Part shown: positions 6,724-15,256 of the stretch, piece by piece | Layout: every line of letters starts with the position of its first letter | Position numbering within the stretch: position 1 is the stretch's first letter | DNA from: Actinomycetes bacterium | Lineage (GTDB): Bacteria; Planctomycetota; Phycisphaerae; JAACET01 | Assembly: GCA_030631725.1 (NCBI GenBank) | Contig: DAOVKO010000012.1 | Span: 1-17,674 of the forward strand | Length of the DNA stretch: 17,674 nucleotides | Reading direction: 5' to 3' | Notes under the pieces: model-generated | Seen by the model: the letters and a program-made list of their open reading frames with translations, nothing else | What the model was told of the DNA's origin: nothing | The model's database searches: none | Program-made: the position numbers and the translations under genes

Positions 6724-7472
6724 ACAAGTCAAGCCAATGGTATCAGACGTTCTTCGATGGCCTATACGCGAAGGTCCTGCCTAAGACATTTGATCAGCAG
6801 ACCACACTCAAGCAGGCCAGGATTGTAAAGCGCTTGCTTAGACTCCGCAAAGACCAGCGGGCCCTGGATATTCCCTGCGGCTTGGGGCGTTTGACCATCC
6901 CTTTAGCTCAGATGGGCCTGGATATGACCGGTGTTGATCTAACTGAATCCTATCTTTGGCGGGCTCGGCGACTGGCTAAGAAGAATCACTTGAACATCCG
7001 TCTTGTCCACAGCGACATGCGCGATATTGCTTTCGATTCTGAATTCGATGCGGCCTTCAACTGGTTCGGCAGTTTCGGCTATTTCTCCGATGCCGACAAT
7101 CTTGCCTTCGCCAAGCGAGTTTTCCAAGCCCTCAAACCCGGCGGGCGTTTTCTTGTTGAAGGTATCAACAAGTCCTGGCTGTTGTCCCATTTTCGCCGAC
7201 GTATGGAACAGACAGTTGGTGGAGTTCGGATTACCTACCTAAACAGATGGGACGCGAAGACCAGTCGTGTGTCTTGTACCTGGATCTTATGCAAGGGAAG
7301 TAAGACTGAGCGTCGGCAGATTTCGTTGCGGGAGTACAACGGCTCAGAAATCAGGTTCTTGCTGCGGACTGCCGGCTTTAGAGACATCGAACTTTACGGT
7401 AACCCGCCGCTCGGCCGCTTCACTCGCCATTCCCGCAGGCTAATTGCTGTGGCCAGACATCCGAGCCTTTGA
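6720..7472 (+). CDS. Class I SAM-dependent methyltransferase, second of pair
   Basis: A 250-residue class I methyltransferase. ATG 6720 overlaps the stop of the preceding gene (ATGA) and has GAGGAG just upstream; an earlier in-frame ATG at 6648 lies deep inside the previous gene and is rejected. Motif I, LDIPCGLG, is at 49-56, the SAM ribose-binding acidic residue is D73 in TGVD, and the family's LKPGGRFLVEG strand follows. The N-terminal WYQTFFDGLYAKV-type region resembles small methyltransferases of the methyltransf_25 group. It shares little with its neighbour beyond the fold, so the two are unlikely to be recent duplicates. They may act in successive steps or on one acceptor; the substrate is unknown. 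Confidence 0.85.
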   Translation: MNKSSQWYQTFFDGLYAKVLPKTFDQQTTLKQARIVKRLLRLRKDQRALDIPCGLGRLTIPLAQMGLDMTGVDLTESYLWRARRLAKKNHLNIRLVHSDMRDIAFDSEFDAAFNWFGSFGYFSDADNLAFAKRVFQALKPGGRFLVEGINKSWLLSHFRRRMEQTVGGVRITYLNRWDAKTSRVSCTWILCKGSKTERRQISLREYNGSEIRFLLRTAGFRDIELYGNPPLGRFTRHSRRLIAVARHPSL

Positions 7473-7505
7473 GAGAGTCAAAAGGAATCCCGGACAAGCC
7501 CGCCG

Positions 7506-7534
7506 TTGCCCCCCAGCCCAAAAACTGCTAGCAT
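7506..7534 (+). promoter_or_regulatory. Possible weak promoter before the AsmA-like gene
   Basis: TTGCCC (7506-7511), a 17-base gap and TAGCAT (7529-7534), each four of six to consensus. It lies in the 136-base gap between the methyltransferase pair and the AsmA-like gene. A TGGCGC/GCGCCA hairpin (7576-7581, 7591-7596) stands just before the AAGG ribosome binding site at 7596-7599 and may affect translation. The promoter call could be chance. Confidence 0.25.
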
Positions 7535-7608
7535 ATCTGTCCAGTCGGCTCGCTTGCAACCTAAAGCGATGTAACTGGCGCTGTTTTTCTGCGCCAAGGT
7601 TTTCAGGC

Positions 7609-10600
7609 ATGAACAATTTCGATACATCTTCTCCCTCACGGCCGCAGCAGGACCTTACCCCGCCCGCTAAGCGCCGCAGGCACCGTTGGCTATGGCTTGT
7701 TGTTTTGCTTGTGCTGGTCCTGGCGGTTCTTGGTTACGCCCTGCTGCCATGGCTGATTCCCACGGATTGGCTTAGAAGCCGGATCGTCGCTGGAATCGAA
7801 GAGCAGTTTGGCCGATCCGCCTCGATATCCTCAATCGAAATATCCTGGTCCGACGGCATAATCGTCCGCGACATCGCCATCGATCGGCTGGAGCAATTCG
7901 GCCCGGGTCCTTTCTTCAAAGCCTCCCGCCTCCAACTGGACTTTCGCCCGTTGAGTCTGCTGTTGCGGCACCGGCTGGGCAGCGTACGCGTGGACCAGCC
8001 GCAGTTTTGGATCGTCGCCGACGCCGCTGGCAGATTGAACCTGACTTCGCTGCCACGACTCGACGCTGAGGAGGACGCATTTGACCAAATTACTGTAACC
8101 AATGCGAATCTGCATTTTATCGATCAGATTCACGGCCGCGAAACTCAGTTGGCTATACCGCAGATCAACGTTGCTCGCGACGTTCGCAGCGGCCAATACA
8201 GTTTTCTGGCTCAGGGCGCCCCGTCCAAAACCACCGGCCAACCTCTCTTCAGCCTGCGAGTTAATTTCACCCCGCCCGGCAGCGGATCCGACCTGCAGGA
8301 TATCCCCGTCAGGGGATCGGCGGAGTTGCTTTGGTCGGATTTTGATTTGGCCACTGTACCACTGCCGCGATTGTCCAAAGTGGACTGCCAGGTTCTGGGC
8401 GGAACCACTAGCGGCCGGGCCAGATTGGAACTTTACTCCGAGGGCCGCGTCGAACTGTTAGAGTGCACAGCCGAGCTGGATAAGCTCCGCCTGCAAGTAG
8501 CCCAAGTTTCTGACAAAGCCACGCAACAGCTCTCTCCCCCGGCCCAGATACACATCCCTCAGGCCCGCTTCAAGCTCCACGGCTCCTACGAGTTCGTTTC
8601 CGGTGAGTTGACCATTAAGACCCTCAGCGGGACGCTCGCCGGCCTGGATTTCAGCTCGTCATTACAGGGCCGATTCTTCCCAGCCGAGCGAACCTTTGCT
8701 CCCAGCGCCGTTTCACTTGCCGCTACGGTCCAACTCAGCAGACTGCGAGAGCAGTTTCCCTTTTTGGACCGCTTACTTCGTGAGCATGATTTGACAGTTA
8801 CCGGCTCGAGCAGCCTGAAGCTAGACTTCGAGCAGACCGAAAAGATCGACCGTCTGAGTTTTTCGATTGACGCTCTTGACACCGGCCTGCACTCACCGGC
8901 TCTGCTGCACAAATCAGCCGGTTTGCCTTGCGGAATAAAACTCTCTGCTCTCATTGACCACAACACCGCCAGCTTGGCCCTCGATGAGCCCTTGGAAATT
9001 GAGTTGGCCTCGGGACGTTTTTCATTGGATATGCAGTTGGCTCAGCCGCTGCGGATGGCATCTTTTCTGGACCTGTTTGCTCGGCCCAGGGAGATTGTCG
9101 AGCAGGCCCGGCGCCAGTGGCCCCAGGCTCAGATCGACACCACTTTGGAAATTGGCCAGGTCGGCGACCTTGTAGCCATCTTTCCGACACTGGCCGGCGT
9201 GTTGTCGGGCAATGGATTCACCTTGGCTGGACCCATACACGCTGAGTTGCACTTACAGCCTGTGCCGACCGATGCCCCAGACTCCCCCAGCCAGTTGAAC
9301 GCGGACGTTTCTCTGCCGGCTCAGAGCTCTTTGGAATTGCCCCCTTATTTTAGAAAGCCGCCGGGTGAGTCCCTGAGTTTTTCATTTGCCGCTCGCCTGC
9401 CCGCGGGCAGTTCGCGCTTGGATGAGATGCAGATCTCCTGCAAGCTCGGCCAAGCCACGCTATCCGTAACCGATGCTTCTTGTGCCATCGAGCTTTCGCC
9501 CGGGGCCTGGCCCGATTTTACTGTTTCGCTGTCAACTGCTGGTCAGTTTCATCTTGAGAACTCCGCAGCCTTGTCCCAAGCCCTGCCCGCACTACAAGAG
9601 CTTGGCCTGGCCGGTAACGTAACCGGACGATTTGATCTTGGCTTTGACCCGCCCACAAGCTTGCGTCTGGCCTTGAGCTTGGATGCTGGCGACTTGGCCT
9701 TGCGCGTACCTGCAAACCTTAATACGGCGGCGGGAGACCACTCTGAGCCTGCTGTTCTATTTCAGAAGGCGGCGCTCACCCCGGCCAAGCTGGACCTGCA
9801 GTTCTGGCTCGACATGCCGCCCGACAACAACCGCCAGGCCAAGCCTATATCCTGGTTTGAATTGTTCAGTGCTGACAATGTAGCCGCCGCTGCCTACCAG
9901 GCCAAGCTGAGCTGGGAGCTTGGCGACTCGCTGGGCTCGATTGAAATCGATCAGCCAGGCGCTCAGGCCAAAGACGGTTTGGCTTTCGGTCTTACATTTT
10001 CAAAGATTGACTTGCACGGCTTGGATGAAAACTTCCCCTTCCTGGCCCCGGTTTTTGAACATTATCAGCTCGCCGGCAGTGCCTCTCTGAAGCTTGGTGG
10101 TCGGCTTAGTCGGGAGCTGCTGCTCGAGAGCCTGGATTTCTACGGAGACTTTACCGCCGCCCAATTCATCGTCCCCGCCAAGACCAGCGAATCCGGCGAG
10201 CCGAATCCAGCGGTTATTATGCGAAAATCAGCACAACTGCCCCTCACTCTGCAAGCTTACCTCAGGGTTGAGGATTATGATGAGCAGGGCTGGGGCCGGA
10301 TCAAACTTGAATCCGCCCAGTTGAGTTTTGCCGGCTCGCAATTGAATCTTGCGGCCGGTTCGCTCTTGGCCGGGGTGGGCGAGGGCCGCTCTGAGCTAAA
10401 AGCCGCTTCGCCCGAATATAGTTTTATGCAATCCCTTTTGCGGTTTGACCGATTTGCTTCGGCCCAGTTCGATGCCGACGGTCAAGTCGTTTTCAACCAA
10501 GAACTTGTTAGCTTGTTTCCAATCCTTGAGCAGATTCATCGCCGGATGCCTCTGAGCGGGCTTTTGAATTACCAGCTTCAATTTACCGCTGAGCCAGGCC

Positions 10601-11910
10601 AGGCGGCGCTGACGGCCAAACTCAGCAGCCCTCCGAACGGCATGAAGGTGGGCCCGGCTGAGTTTGCAAAGGCAGAGCATCATCTGCAGGTGTTCTTCGA
10701 TCCCGACACTGAAGGGTTGGCTGTGGCCGGGGCCTCGCTGAAATTGCCCTTGCTGGAGTTGAGCCTCTTCGATGAATCGCTGCGCTTATCAGGTGAGCTG
10801 TCCGTAAGCCAAGACCAGCTCGATGTCCCGGATTTGTCTATTAGCGTGGGAGATTCCTCCGGATATTTCACCGCCCACTTGGAGAGCATCAGCACCGCCC
10901 CGGCCGGATATGTCAGCTTCTACAGTCCCCTGATCGACCAGCCTCGCTTGGAGGATTTTGCTGCTAAGCTCTCTTCCTTTGTGCAGCAGCAAATCGGCGG
11001 GCAGAGCTGGGCCCCTGATGATCAAGCATCGTCGGCCGCGGATGAATCGCCTGCCCACGAGCAAGCTGTCGATGTGCGGCGATTGGGCCCTATGGATATT
11101 AGTTTCCGGGCCAAGTGCGATGAACTCCTGCTTAGCCTTCCGGACGGTTCTGCAAAGTTTAACCTCCAGCAGATAGATTTTGATTCCCAGCTGACTTCTG
11201 CGTCCCTGACGGGCCGGTTCGGCATGGCTGTCAACGGCGGACGCCTCGGCGGCGAGCTGAGCATCCTGTTTGACGAGCCCGGTCTACCCCTTTCCTGCCG
11301 CTACGAGGCCCTGGAGCTGATGGCTGAAGAAAACCTTCTTCCCCTAGTCTCGCAGGTTTTTCCGGACATGACCGTCAAGGGAACAATAAGCGAGTCCCGC
11401 AGCATCACAACTTATATTCTCGGCGGCAAAGATCTGCCTCAGTTCCCCGAGGAGCAGGGCGTAACCATCCTCCGCGAGGGAATGATTGTAGGGCCTTCCG
11501 CGCCCCGCTGGGTTATCTATTGGTTTCCAAAGCTCTCACTTACTGAATATCCTTTCGAGGTGGCCCACAATGTCTTCAGTAGAAACCCCAAGGACGGGCG
11601 CATGATCAACGACATGGTTTTTGTCGGCAAAGACAGATACAACATTTATATCACCGGCGTCACCATGTCTGATAACACCACTAATTACACCTTGGGTGTG
11701 GATATGTCTCCGGGCTTCGTGAGCCTTGAACAGCGCCACATTTGGAGGCAGTCGCGAGTGCCTTTGCTTACCTATACAGGCCAGATTGTTGACCACAAGT
11801 GGGCCAGCCAAACAGTGAGGAATACCTGGCCTACGCGGGTAGCCTGGGATATGTTTATCAAGAACAATGCCCTGAGAACACTCATTGAGCAGCGGCGCCA
11901 GACCGAGTAG
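7609..11910 (+). CDS. Large AsmA-like envelope protein with internal repeats
   Basis: A 1433-residue protein anchored by one N-terminal membrane helix (about residues 26-50, after a basic KRRRHRW stretch), with the rest outside the cytoplasmic membrane. ATG 7609 is chosen because the upstream in-frame extension overlaps the methyltransferase gene and lacks protein-like composition. After the helix, a RSRIVAGIEEQFGRSASIS start and SVRVDQPQF-type strands match AsmA/DUF3971/TamB-like proteins, which form long beta grooves that carry lipids between membranes. I see about six copies of a segment that begins FPxL (residues 383, 525, 659 as LPAL, 809, 970, 1251 as FPDM) followed by L-x-G and alternating hydrophobic strands. 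Three copies are followed by a PAxxxxKSA-like motif (430, 714, 867). The C-terminus (about 1245-1433) is distinct. Specific cargo and partner are unknown. Confidence 0.78.
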   Translation: MNNFDTSSPSRPQQDLTPPAKRRRHRWLWLVVLLVLVLAVLGYALLPWLIPTDWLRSRIVAGIEEQFGRSASISSIEISWSDGIIVRDIAIDRLEQFGPGPFFKASRLQLDFRPLSLLLRHRLGSVRVDQPQFWIVADAAGRLNLTSLPRLDAEEDAFDQITVTNANLHFIDQIHGRETQLAIPQINVARDVRSGQYSFLAQGAPSKTTGQPLFSLRVNFTPPGSGSDLQDIPVRGSAELLWSDFDLATVPLPRLSKVDCQVLGGTTSGRARLELYSEGRVELLECTAELDKLRLQVAQVSDKATQQLSPPAQIHIPQARFKLHGSYEFVSGELTIKTLSGTLAGLDFSSSLQGRFFPAERTFAPSAVSLAATVQLSRLREQFPFLDRLLREHDLTVTGSSSLKLDFEQTEKIDRLSFSIDALDTGLHSPALLHKSAGLPCGIKLSALIDHNTASLALDEPLEIELASGRFSLDMQLAQPLRMASFLDLFARPREIVEQARRQWPQAQIDTTLEIGQVGDLVAIFPTLAGVLSGNGFTLAGPIHAELHLQPVPTDAPDSPSQLNADVSLPAQSSLELPPYFRKPPGESLSFSFAARLPAGSSRLDEMQISCKLGQATLSVTDASCAIELSPGAWPDFTVSLSTAGQFHLENSAALSQALPALQELGLAGNVTGRFDLGFDPPTSLRLALSLDAGDLALRVPANLNTAAGDHSEPAVLFQKAALTPAKLDLQFWLDMPPDNNRQAKPISWFELFSADNVAAAAYQAKLSWELGDSLGSIEIDQPGAQAKDGLAFGLTFSKIDLHGLDENFPFLAPVFEHYQLAGSASLKLGGRLSRELLLESLDFYGDFTAAQFIVPAKTSESGEPNPAVIMRKSAQLPLTLQAYLRVEDYDEQGWGRIKLESAQLSFAGSQLNLAAGSLLAGVGEGRSELKAASPEYSFMQSLLRFDRFASAQFDADGQVVFNQELVSLFPILEQIHRRMPLSGLLNYQLQFTAEPGQAALTAKLSSPPNGMKVGPAEFAKAEHHLQVFFDPDTEGLAVAGASLKLPLLELSLFDESLRLSGELSVSQDQLDVPDLSISVGDSSGYFTAHLESISTAPAGYVSFYSPLIDQPRLEDFAAKLSSFVQQQIGGQSWAPDDQASSAADESPAHEQAVDVRRLGPMDISFRAKCDELLLSLPDGSAKFNLQQIDFDSQLTSASLTGRFGMAVNGGRLGGELSILFDEPGLPLSCRYEALELMAEENLLPLVSQVFPDMTVKGTISESRSITTYILGGKDLPQFPEEQGVTILREGMIVGPSAPRWVIYWFPKLSLTEYPFEVAHNVFSRNPKDGRMINDMVFVGKDRYNIYITGVTMSDNTTNYTLGVDMSPGFVSLEQRHIWRQSRVPLLTYTGQIVDHKWASQTVRNTWPTRVAWDMFIKNNALRTLIEQRRQTE

Positions 11911-11942
11911 TCGGTCGCTATGACCGATGCCCTGAGCCCGAG

Positions 11943-14237
11943 ATGCATATGTTCGCGGCTAGAACGCAGGCAGAATCACCCTTACCGCCGGACCGCCGGC
12001 CGACTAAACCCCCCGCGCCCCTGGCTCCGTTACGGGCGGTTAGCGGGACCTTTTGGCGCGGAAGGAATCTGCGCAGATTCCTGCTGGTCCTGATTCCCTT
12101 CGCTTTGGCCTGCGTCCTGATCTACAAGATGCTTTCCGGGCAGTGGCTTGATTTCTATCCGTCCAGTTACGCCCCCTGGTCGCTGGGCGGATCATTTCTG
12201 TTTCCCCTGAACATTTTCCAGATACTGCCCCAGGTGCTGATCCTGAGCCTGCTCTTGAGTTTGCTGATCATCCTGCCCATCTTTGCCGCTCAGTTGTTCG
12301 GCGTGGCGCCGGCGGCCTTCTTCATTGCTTGTGTGTTCTGGCTGGGGCACCTTCCCATGCTGGCTTTGTTCTTGGCGGTTGCTGTTTTTCTGGCGGCCAG
12401 TCCGCCGCTGCTCAAGCGTTCCAGATTTTATGCCGGGCTTTTGGCCTTGGTGCCTTTGGTGATTTACCTGTTCCTGGCTGTGCAGATCGGCCAGGCCTGG
12501 TCCGGCGCCGCTTATGCCGCAGCCGCTGACCCCGGCCAAAGCTTACTGCCCCGCCTGGTAACTTCTCTGGTCAGTTCGACGGCCCTCTACATCTTGGGCC
12601 CGTTGTTTATGTTACTGCTATTTTTGGCCGGGCTGCCCTCGGTACTGCGGCGAACTCGTTTCTATTCGCTTGTCCTGGCTGCTGTGATTATCGCCGCTTA
12701 TCTGGCTATCAGCGTGTTTGTTCTGGCTCAACCAGGCAGATATCCCTCTGCCGGTCCGGTCTGCTCGGCTGCGGAATTTGTTTGGCCGGAAATGGCCCTT
12801 GCCGGACGCGACTCCCGACAGACCTTGGTCAACCTTAGTCCGATTCAGCAGGGCTGGTTATACGCTCCTGCTCTGTTGGCTATTTGCCTGGCATTACTTT
12901 TACTGCCGGTGCTGCTTCTGCTGAATCGCTGGAGCAAACGGCCCAGTGCAGTGTTGGCCTCGGCAACTACGGCCCTTATTTTGATTTCGTTGTTGCTCTT
13001 TTATCCGTTGGTCGGTCCCGAGACGCTCGACTACGCTATTCTCAAGGCTCGTTTTGAGCCCGCTTCCGCTCTGCTGCGCGATTTTCCGGACTTGCCTGAG
13101 TACAACCGTCGTCTGGAGCAATATCGCCTGGCCACGGACCCTGCCCTTCTCCTGGATCTCGAGCAAACGCGGGCCGAACTGTTGGAGCTTCTGCAGCAAG
13201 CTTCCCGGTCCAAGCGCCTGGCCGAGCTTGAAGGCCAGATTCGTCGCATTGATCGCAGCCTTCGCTACGCCCGCCAGCCCGGCCGTTCCGCCGCCCTGCG
13301 ACAGCTGATACGCAGGCTCTTTAACCGCATCGTCGATAAATTCGAGCAGCGCGTGGCCGTGGCCGAAGAAACCTGCGGGGATTTTCTCGAGGATTATCCG
13401 CATTCACGGCACAAGCCGCACGTATTGTATATCAAGGCCCTGGTCCAGGACGCCCGGCTCGATCGGGAACGTCTGGAGCGTCACGGGCGGATCTGGGTTT
13501 ACTATAATTGTCACTCGGCCCAGAGCAAAGCTGTCTTGGGGCAGTTGCTTGAGGAGTTTCCTGATAATGCTTTTGCATGTCCGGGCGGTTTGCAGTTGGG
13601 GCGCCTGTTGGCTGGCGAAGGCAGGTTTGAGGAGGGCCTGGCGGTTTTGGGCCAAGCCCAGCAAGCCGGACGCAGCTTCCTGGACGCTCAAGCTACGGAG
13701 AGTTCGAGCCAGAGCTTTTCCGGGCGGATCGGTTTGCCGCCGGCTGAGCCGATTTCCAGCGAACAAATCTCCAGCTCGCTTCTCCGGACGGCTCAGTTGA
13801 TCGAGCTGATCAGGGCCAGTTACCGCGACTCTCTCTACGGCTCTGAACCCCTGCGGAGATTTTGCACCAAGGACCCGCTGAGCCCTGATTATATCCAGCA
13901 GATTGAAGCTATCCTCGCCGAGTTCCCCGACGCCTTGGTTGCCGATCATATCCGTTTGCAGATTATTCTTGCTCAGCCGCCTGCTCAGCAACTCTATCTG
14001 CTGGAATCTGCTATCGCCGAGTTTGCCGGGCGCCCAGTCGGCAAAGATGCCCTCTTTCACTTAGCTCAGTTGGAAATGGCCCTGGCTGGTTCGGACCCGC
14101 AAAAAGAGCAGCTTCGCGCCCAGGCCGCCGAGCATTTTCGCCAGTTCCTGGACAAGTACCCCCAGGCTTATCAGCTGCAGTTGGTCAAGGATCAGCTCGA
14201 CCGTCTGGATTTACTGACTCTGCCCAGCCATGAGTAA
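11943..14237 (+). CDS. Polytopic membrane protein with helical-repeat C-terminal half
   Basis: A 764-residue protein I cannot assign to a named family. A Pro-rich N-terminus is followed by about eight membrane helices (roughly 45-63, 91-113, 134-152, 162-181, 208-230, 240-262, 307-327, 336-357). The second half is helical and soluble: a charged, coiled-coil-like section at about 385-455, then TPR-like pairs such as EEFPDNAFACPGGLQLGRLL and KYPQAYQLQLVKDQLDRL, of the kind seen in outer-membrane assembly and cell-division periplasmic proteins. It starts 32 bases after the AsmA-like gene, so the two probably form an operon and a shared envelope function is likely. No clear ribosome binding site precedes ATG 11943 or the alternative ATG 11949. 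The gap holds a TCGGTC/GACCGA hairpin (11911-11916, 11922-11927). Confidence 0.7.
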   Translation: MHMFAARTQAESPLPPDRRPTKPPAPLAPLRAVSGTFWRGRNLRRFLLVLIPFALACVLIYKMLSGQWLDFYPSSYAPWSLGGSFLFPLNIFQILPQVLILSLLLSLLIILPIFAAQLFGVAPAAFFIACVFWLGHLPMLALFLAVAVFLAASPPLLKRSRFYAGLLALVPLVIYLFLAVQIGQAWSGAAYAAAADPGQSLLPRLVTSLVSSTALYILGPLFMLLLFLAGLPSVLRRTRFYSLVLAAVIIAAYLAISVFVLAQPGRYPSAGPVCSAAEFVWPEMALAGRDSRQTLVNLSPIQQGWLYAPALLAICLALLLLPVLLLLNRWSKRPSAVLASATTALILISLLLFYPLVGPETLDYAILKARFEPASALLRDFPDLPEYNRRLEQYRLATDPALLLDLEQTRAELLELLQQASRSKRLAELEGQIRRIDRSLRYARQPGRSAALRQLIRRLFNRIVDKFEQRVAVAEETCGDFLEDYPHSRHKPHVLYIKALVQDARLDRERLERHGRIWVYYNCHSAQSKAVLGQLLEEFPDNAFACPGGLQLGRLLAGEGRFEEGLAVLGQAQQAGRSFLDAQATESSSQSFSGRIGLPPAEPISSEQISSSLLRTAQLIELIRASYRDSLYGSEPLRRFCTKDPLSPDYIQQIEAILAEFPDALVADHIRLQIILAQPPAQQLYLLESAIAEFAGRPVGKDALFHLAQLEMALAGSDPQKEQLRAQAAEHFRQFLDKYPQAYQLQLVKDQLDRLDLLTLPSHE

Positions 14238-14291
14238 CAGCAAGAAACCTTCAATTTTCAAGACGGACTTGATATTATACTACAAATGAGC

Positions 14292-14372
14292 CTCAGTCCC
14301 GACGTGTCGGAATAGCTGAGCAGTTATAAACGGGAATCCCAGGCTAATTCTTTGCTGCGAAAAAACGCTGGG
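14292..14372 (+). promoter_or_regulatory. Hairpin-rich leader before a 35-codon ORF
   Basis: CTCAG (14292-14296) and CCGAC (14299-14303) pair with GTCGG (14306-14310) and CTGAG (14316-14320). Downstream, GGG-AAT-CCC is at 14332-14340, and CCCAG (14338-14342) can pair with CTGGG (14368-14372) around an inner GCG/CGC stem with an A6 loop. The stems end just before the ribosome binding site AAAGGAG (14376-14382). A possible -10, TATACT, lies at 14276-14281 without a good -35. The fold is not one I recognise. Confidence 0.4.
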
Positions 14373-14389
14373 TAGAAAGGAGCACAAAA

Positions 14390-14497
14390 ATGAGAGTTAG
14401 CTTTTTATTAGCCTGTATCGTTTTATCAACGTTCATTGTAGTTCGTGGGTGCGATGAAAACACCGGGCCAACGGTCACAGGCCAGCCGCTTGGTTAG
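14390..14497 (+). CDS. Small lipoprotein-like ORF (35 residues)
   Basis: ATG 14390 follows AAAGGAG (14376-14382) with 7 bases between, a near-ideal ribosome binding site. The product begins MRVSFLLACIVLSTFIVVRG followed by Cys at residue 21, which resembles a lipoprotein signal with a weak lipobox (V-R-G-C). Only 14 residues follow the Cys before TAG 14495-14497. It is either a very small lipoprotein or a lipoprotein gene whose 3' part was lost. The convergent PEP-CTERM gene ends only 19 bases further on, so a rearrangement here is possible. Too short for a family call. Confidence 0.48.
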   Translation: MRVSFLLACIVLSTFIVVRGCDENTGPTVTGQPLG

Positions 14498-14516
14498 AAA
14501 CTCGTATTGGAAAGTT

Positions 14517-15191
14517 CTAACGCCTGCTCCTCAGCAGGGCCAAACCGCCAATCAGCAACAGGGCCAGCGTGGCCGGTTCGGGGGAGTATTCAATCGTGTC
14601 AATACCCCACCTGCCGTCACCCGAGGCATCGAGTTGAACCAGTGTGATCTGCGGCATGTCATTGCGAAAAATCCCAAAAAACTCGGCACTGTCGCCGCCG
14701 ACGCCTGTCGTTTCAAAGGAGATATTGGCCGTGCCTCCACCAACAAACGTTACGATCCCGGTGGTTTCTGCATGGTCAATATCCTGAAACCCCACGTAGT
14801 CAACTGGATTAGCAGAAAAATCCAACTCGAGGAACGCCAACTCGTCCTGGGTTACCGAAAACGTTCCCACCGGGTTTGAACCGTTTATGATGCCTGCGCC
14901 TGATCGGATGATCGCATCGTTAGAGGCACCCGTATCGGTGATGATCAAATTGGCGGGGAATAGCCCGCCTACACCAGAGATATCTTGGTTATCCACAAAT
15001 CCGCTCTCAAAGTCCACCAGATACTCAGGAGCAACAATGCCAGCCGCGGTGAGCCAATTCGACCTCGTGGCGCTGTTGTTAGCAGGTGTGTTGCTGTTGA
15101 AGGTCATAATGGCAGCCGGGGCAATCCTCGCAGACATCAAAATACCAACCACTGCTACTAGGCAAAATGTCATGGATGTTAACTTTTTCAT
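14517..15191 (-). CDS. PEP-CTERM sorting domain protein
   Basis: A 224-residue exported protein. The ATG (complement of 15189-15191) follows GGAGG (complement of 15201-15205) with 9 bases between. A signal peptide covers about residues 1-27 (MKKLTSMTFCLV onward, ending near APAA). The mature part is beta-rich with a VDFESGF start and a DASGDGRWGIDTIEYS strand, features frequent in bacterial surface proteins of unknown function. The end is SPEPATLALLLIGGLALLR plus a basic tail: a PEP motif, a hydrophobic helix and Arg residues, the exosortase sorting signal. It lies 65 bases after another PEP-CTERM gene on the same strand, probably in one transcript. It ends 19 bases from the convergent small lipoprotein-like ORF. 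Confidence 0.85.
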   Translation of the reverse strand: MKKLTSMTFCLVAVVGILMSARIAPAAIMTFNSNTPANNSATRSNWLTAAGIVAPEYLVDFESGFVDNQDISGVGGLFPANLIITDTGASNDAIIRSGAGIINGSNPVGTFSVTQDELAFLELDFSANPVDYVGFQDIDHAETTGIVTFVGGGTANISFETTGVGGDSAEFFGIFRNDMPQITLVQLDASGDGRWGIDTIEYSPEPATLALLLIGGLALLRSRR

Positions 15192-15256
15192 AATTCATTT
15201 CCTCCAGTAATATTAACTAACTTACTTTAGCAGATGCCCATATGTCATTTGGGCGG

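Noticed and set aside
5959..7472. The methyltransferase pair as an integron cassette or mobile cargo.
   Set aside because: No attC-like inverted site, integrase or terminal repeat was found around the pair.
14445..14879. A 144-codon plus-strand ORF across the minus-strand PEP-CTERM gene.
   Set aside because: Its composition is that of an antisense shadow, and the opposite strand encodes a signal peptide, a body and a PEP-CTERM tail.
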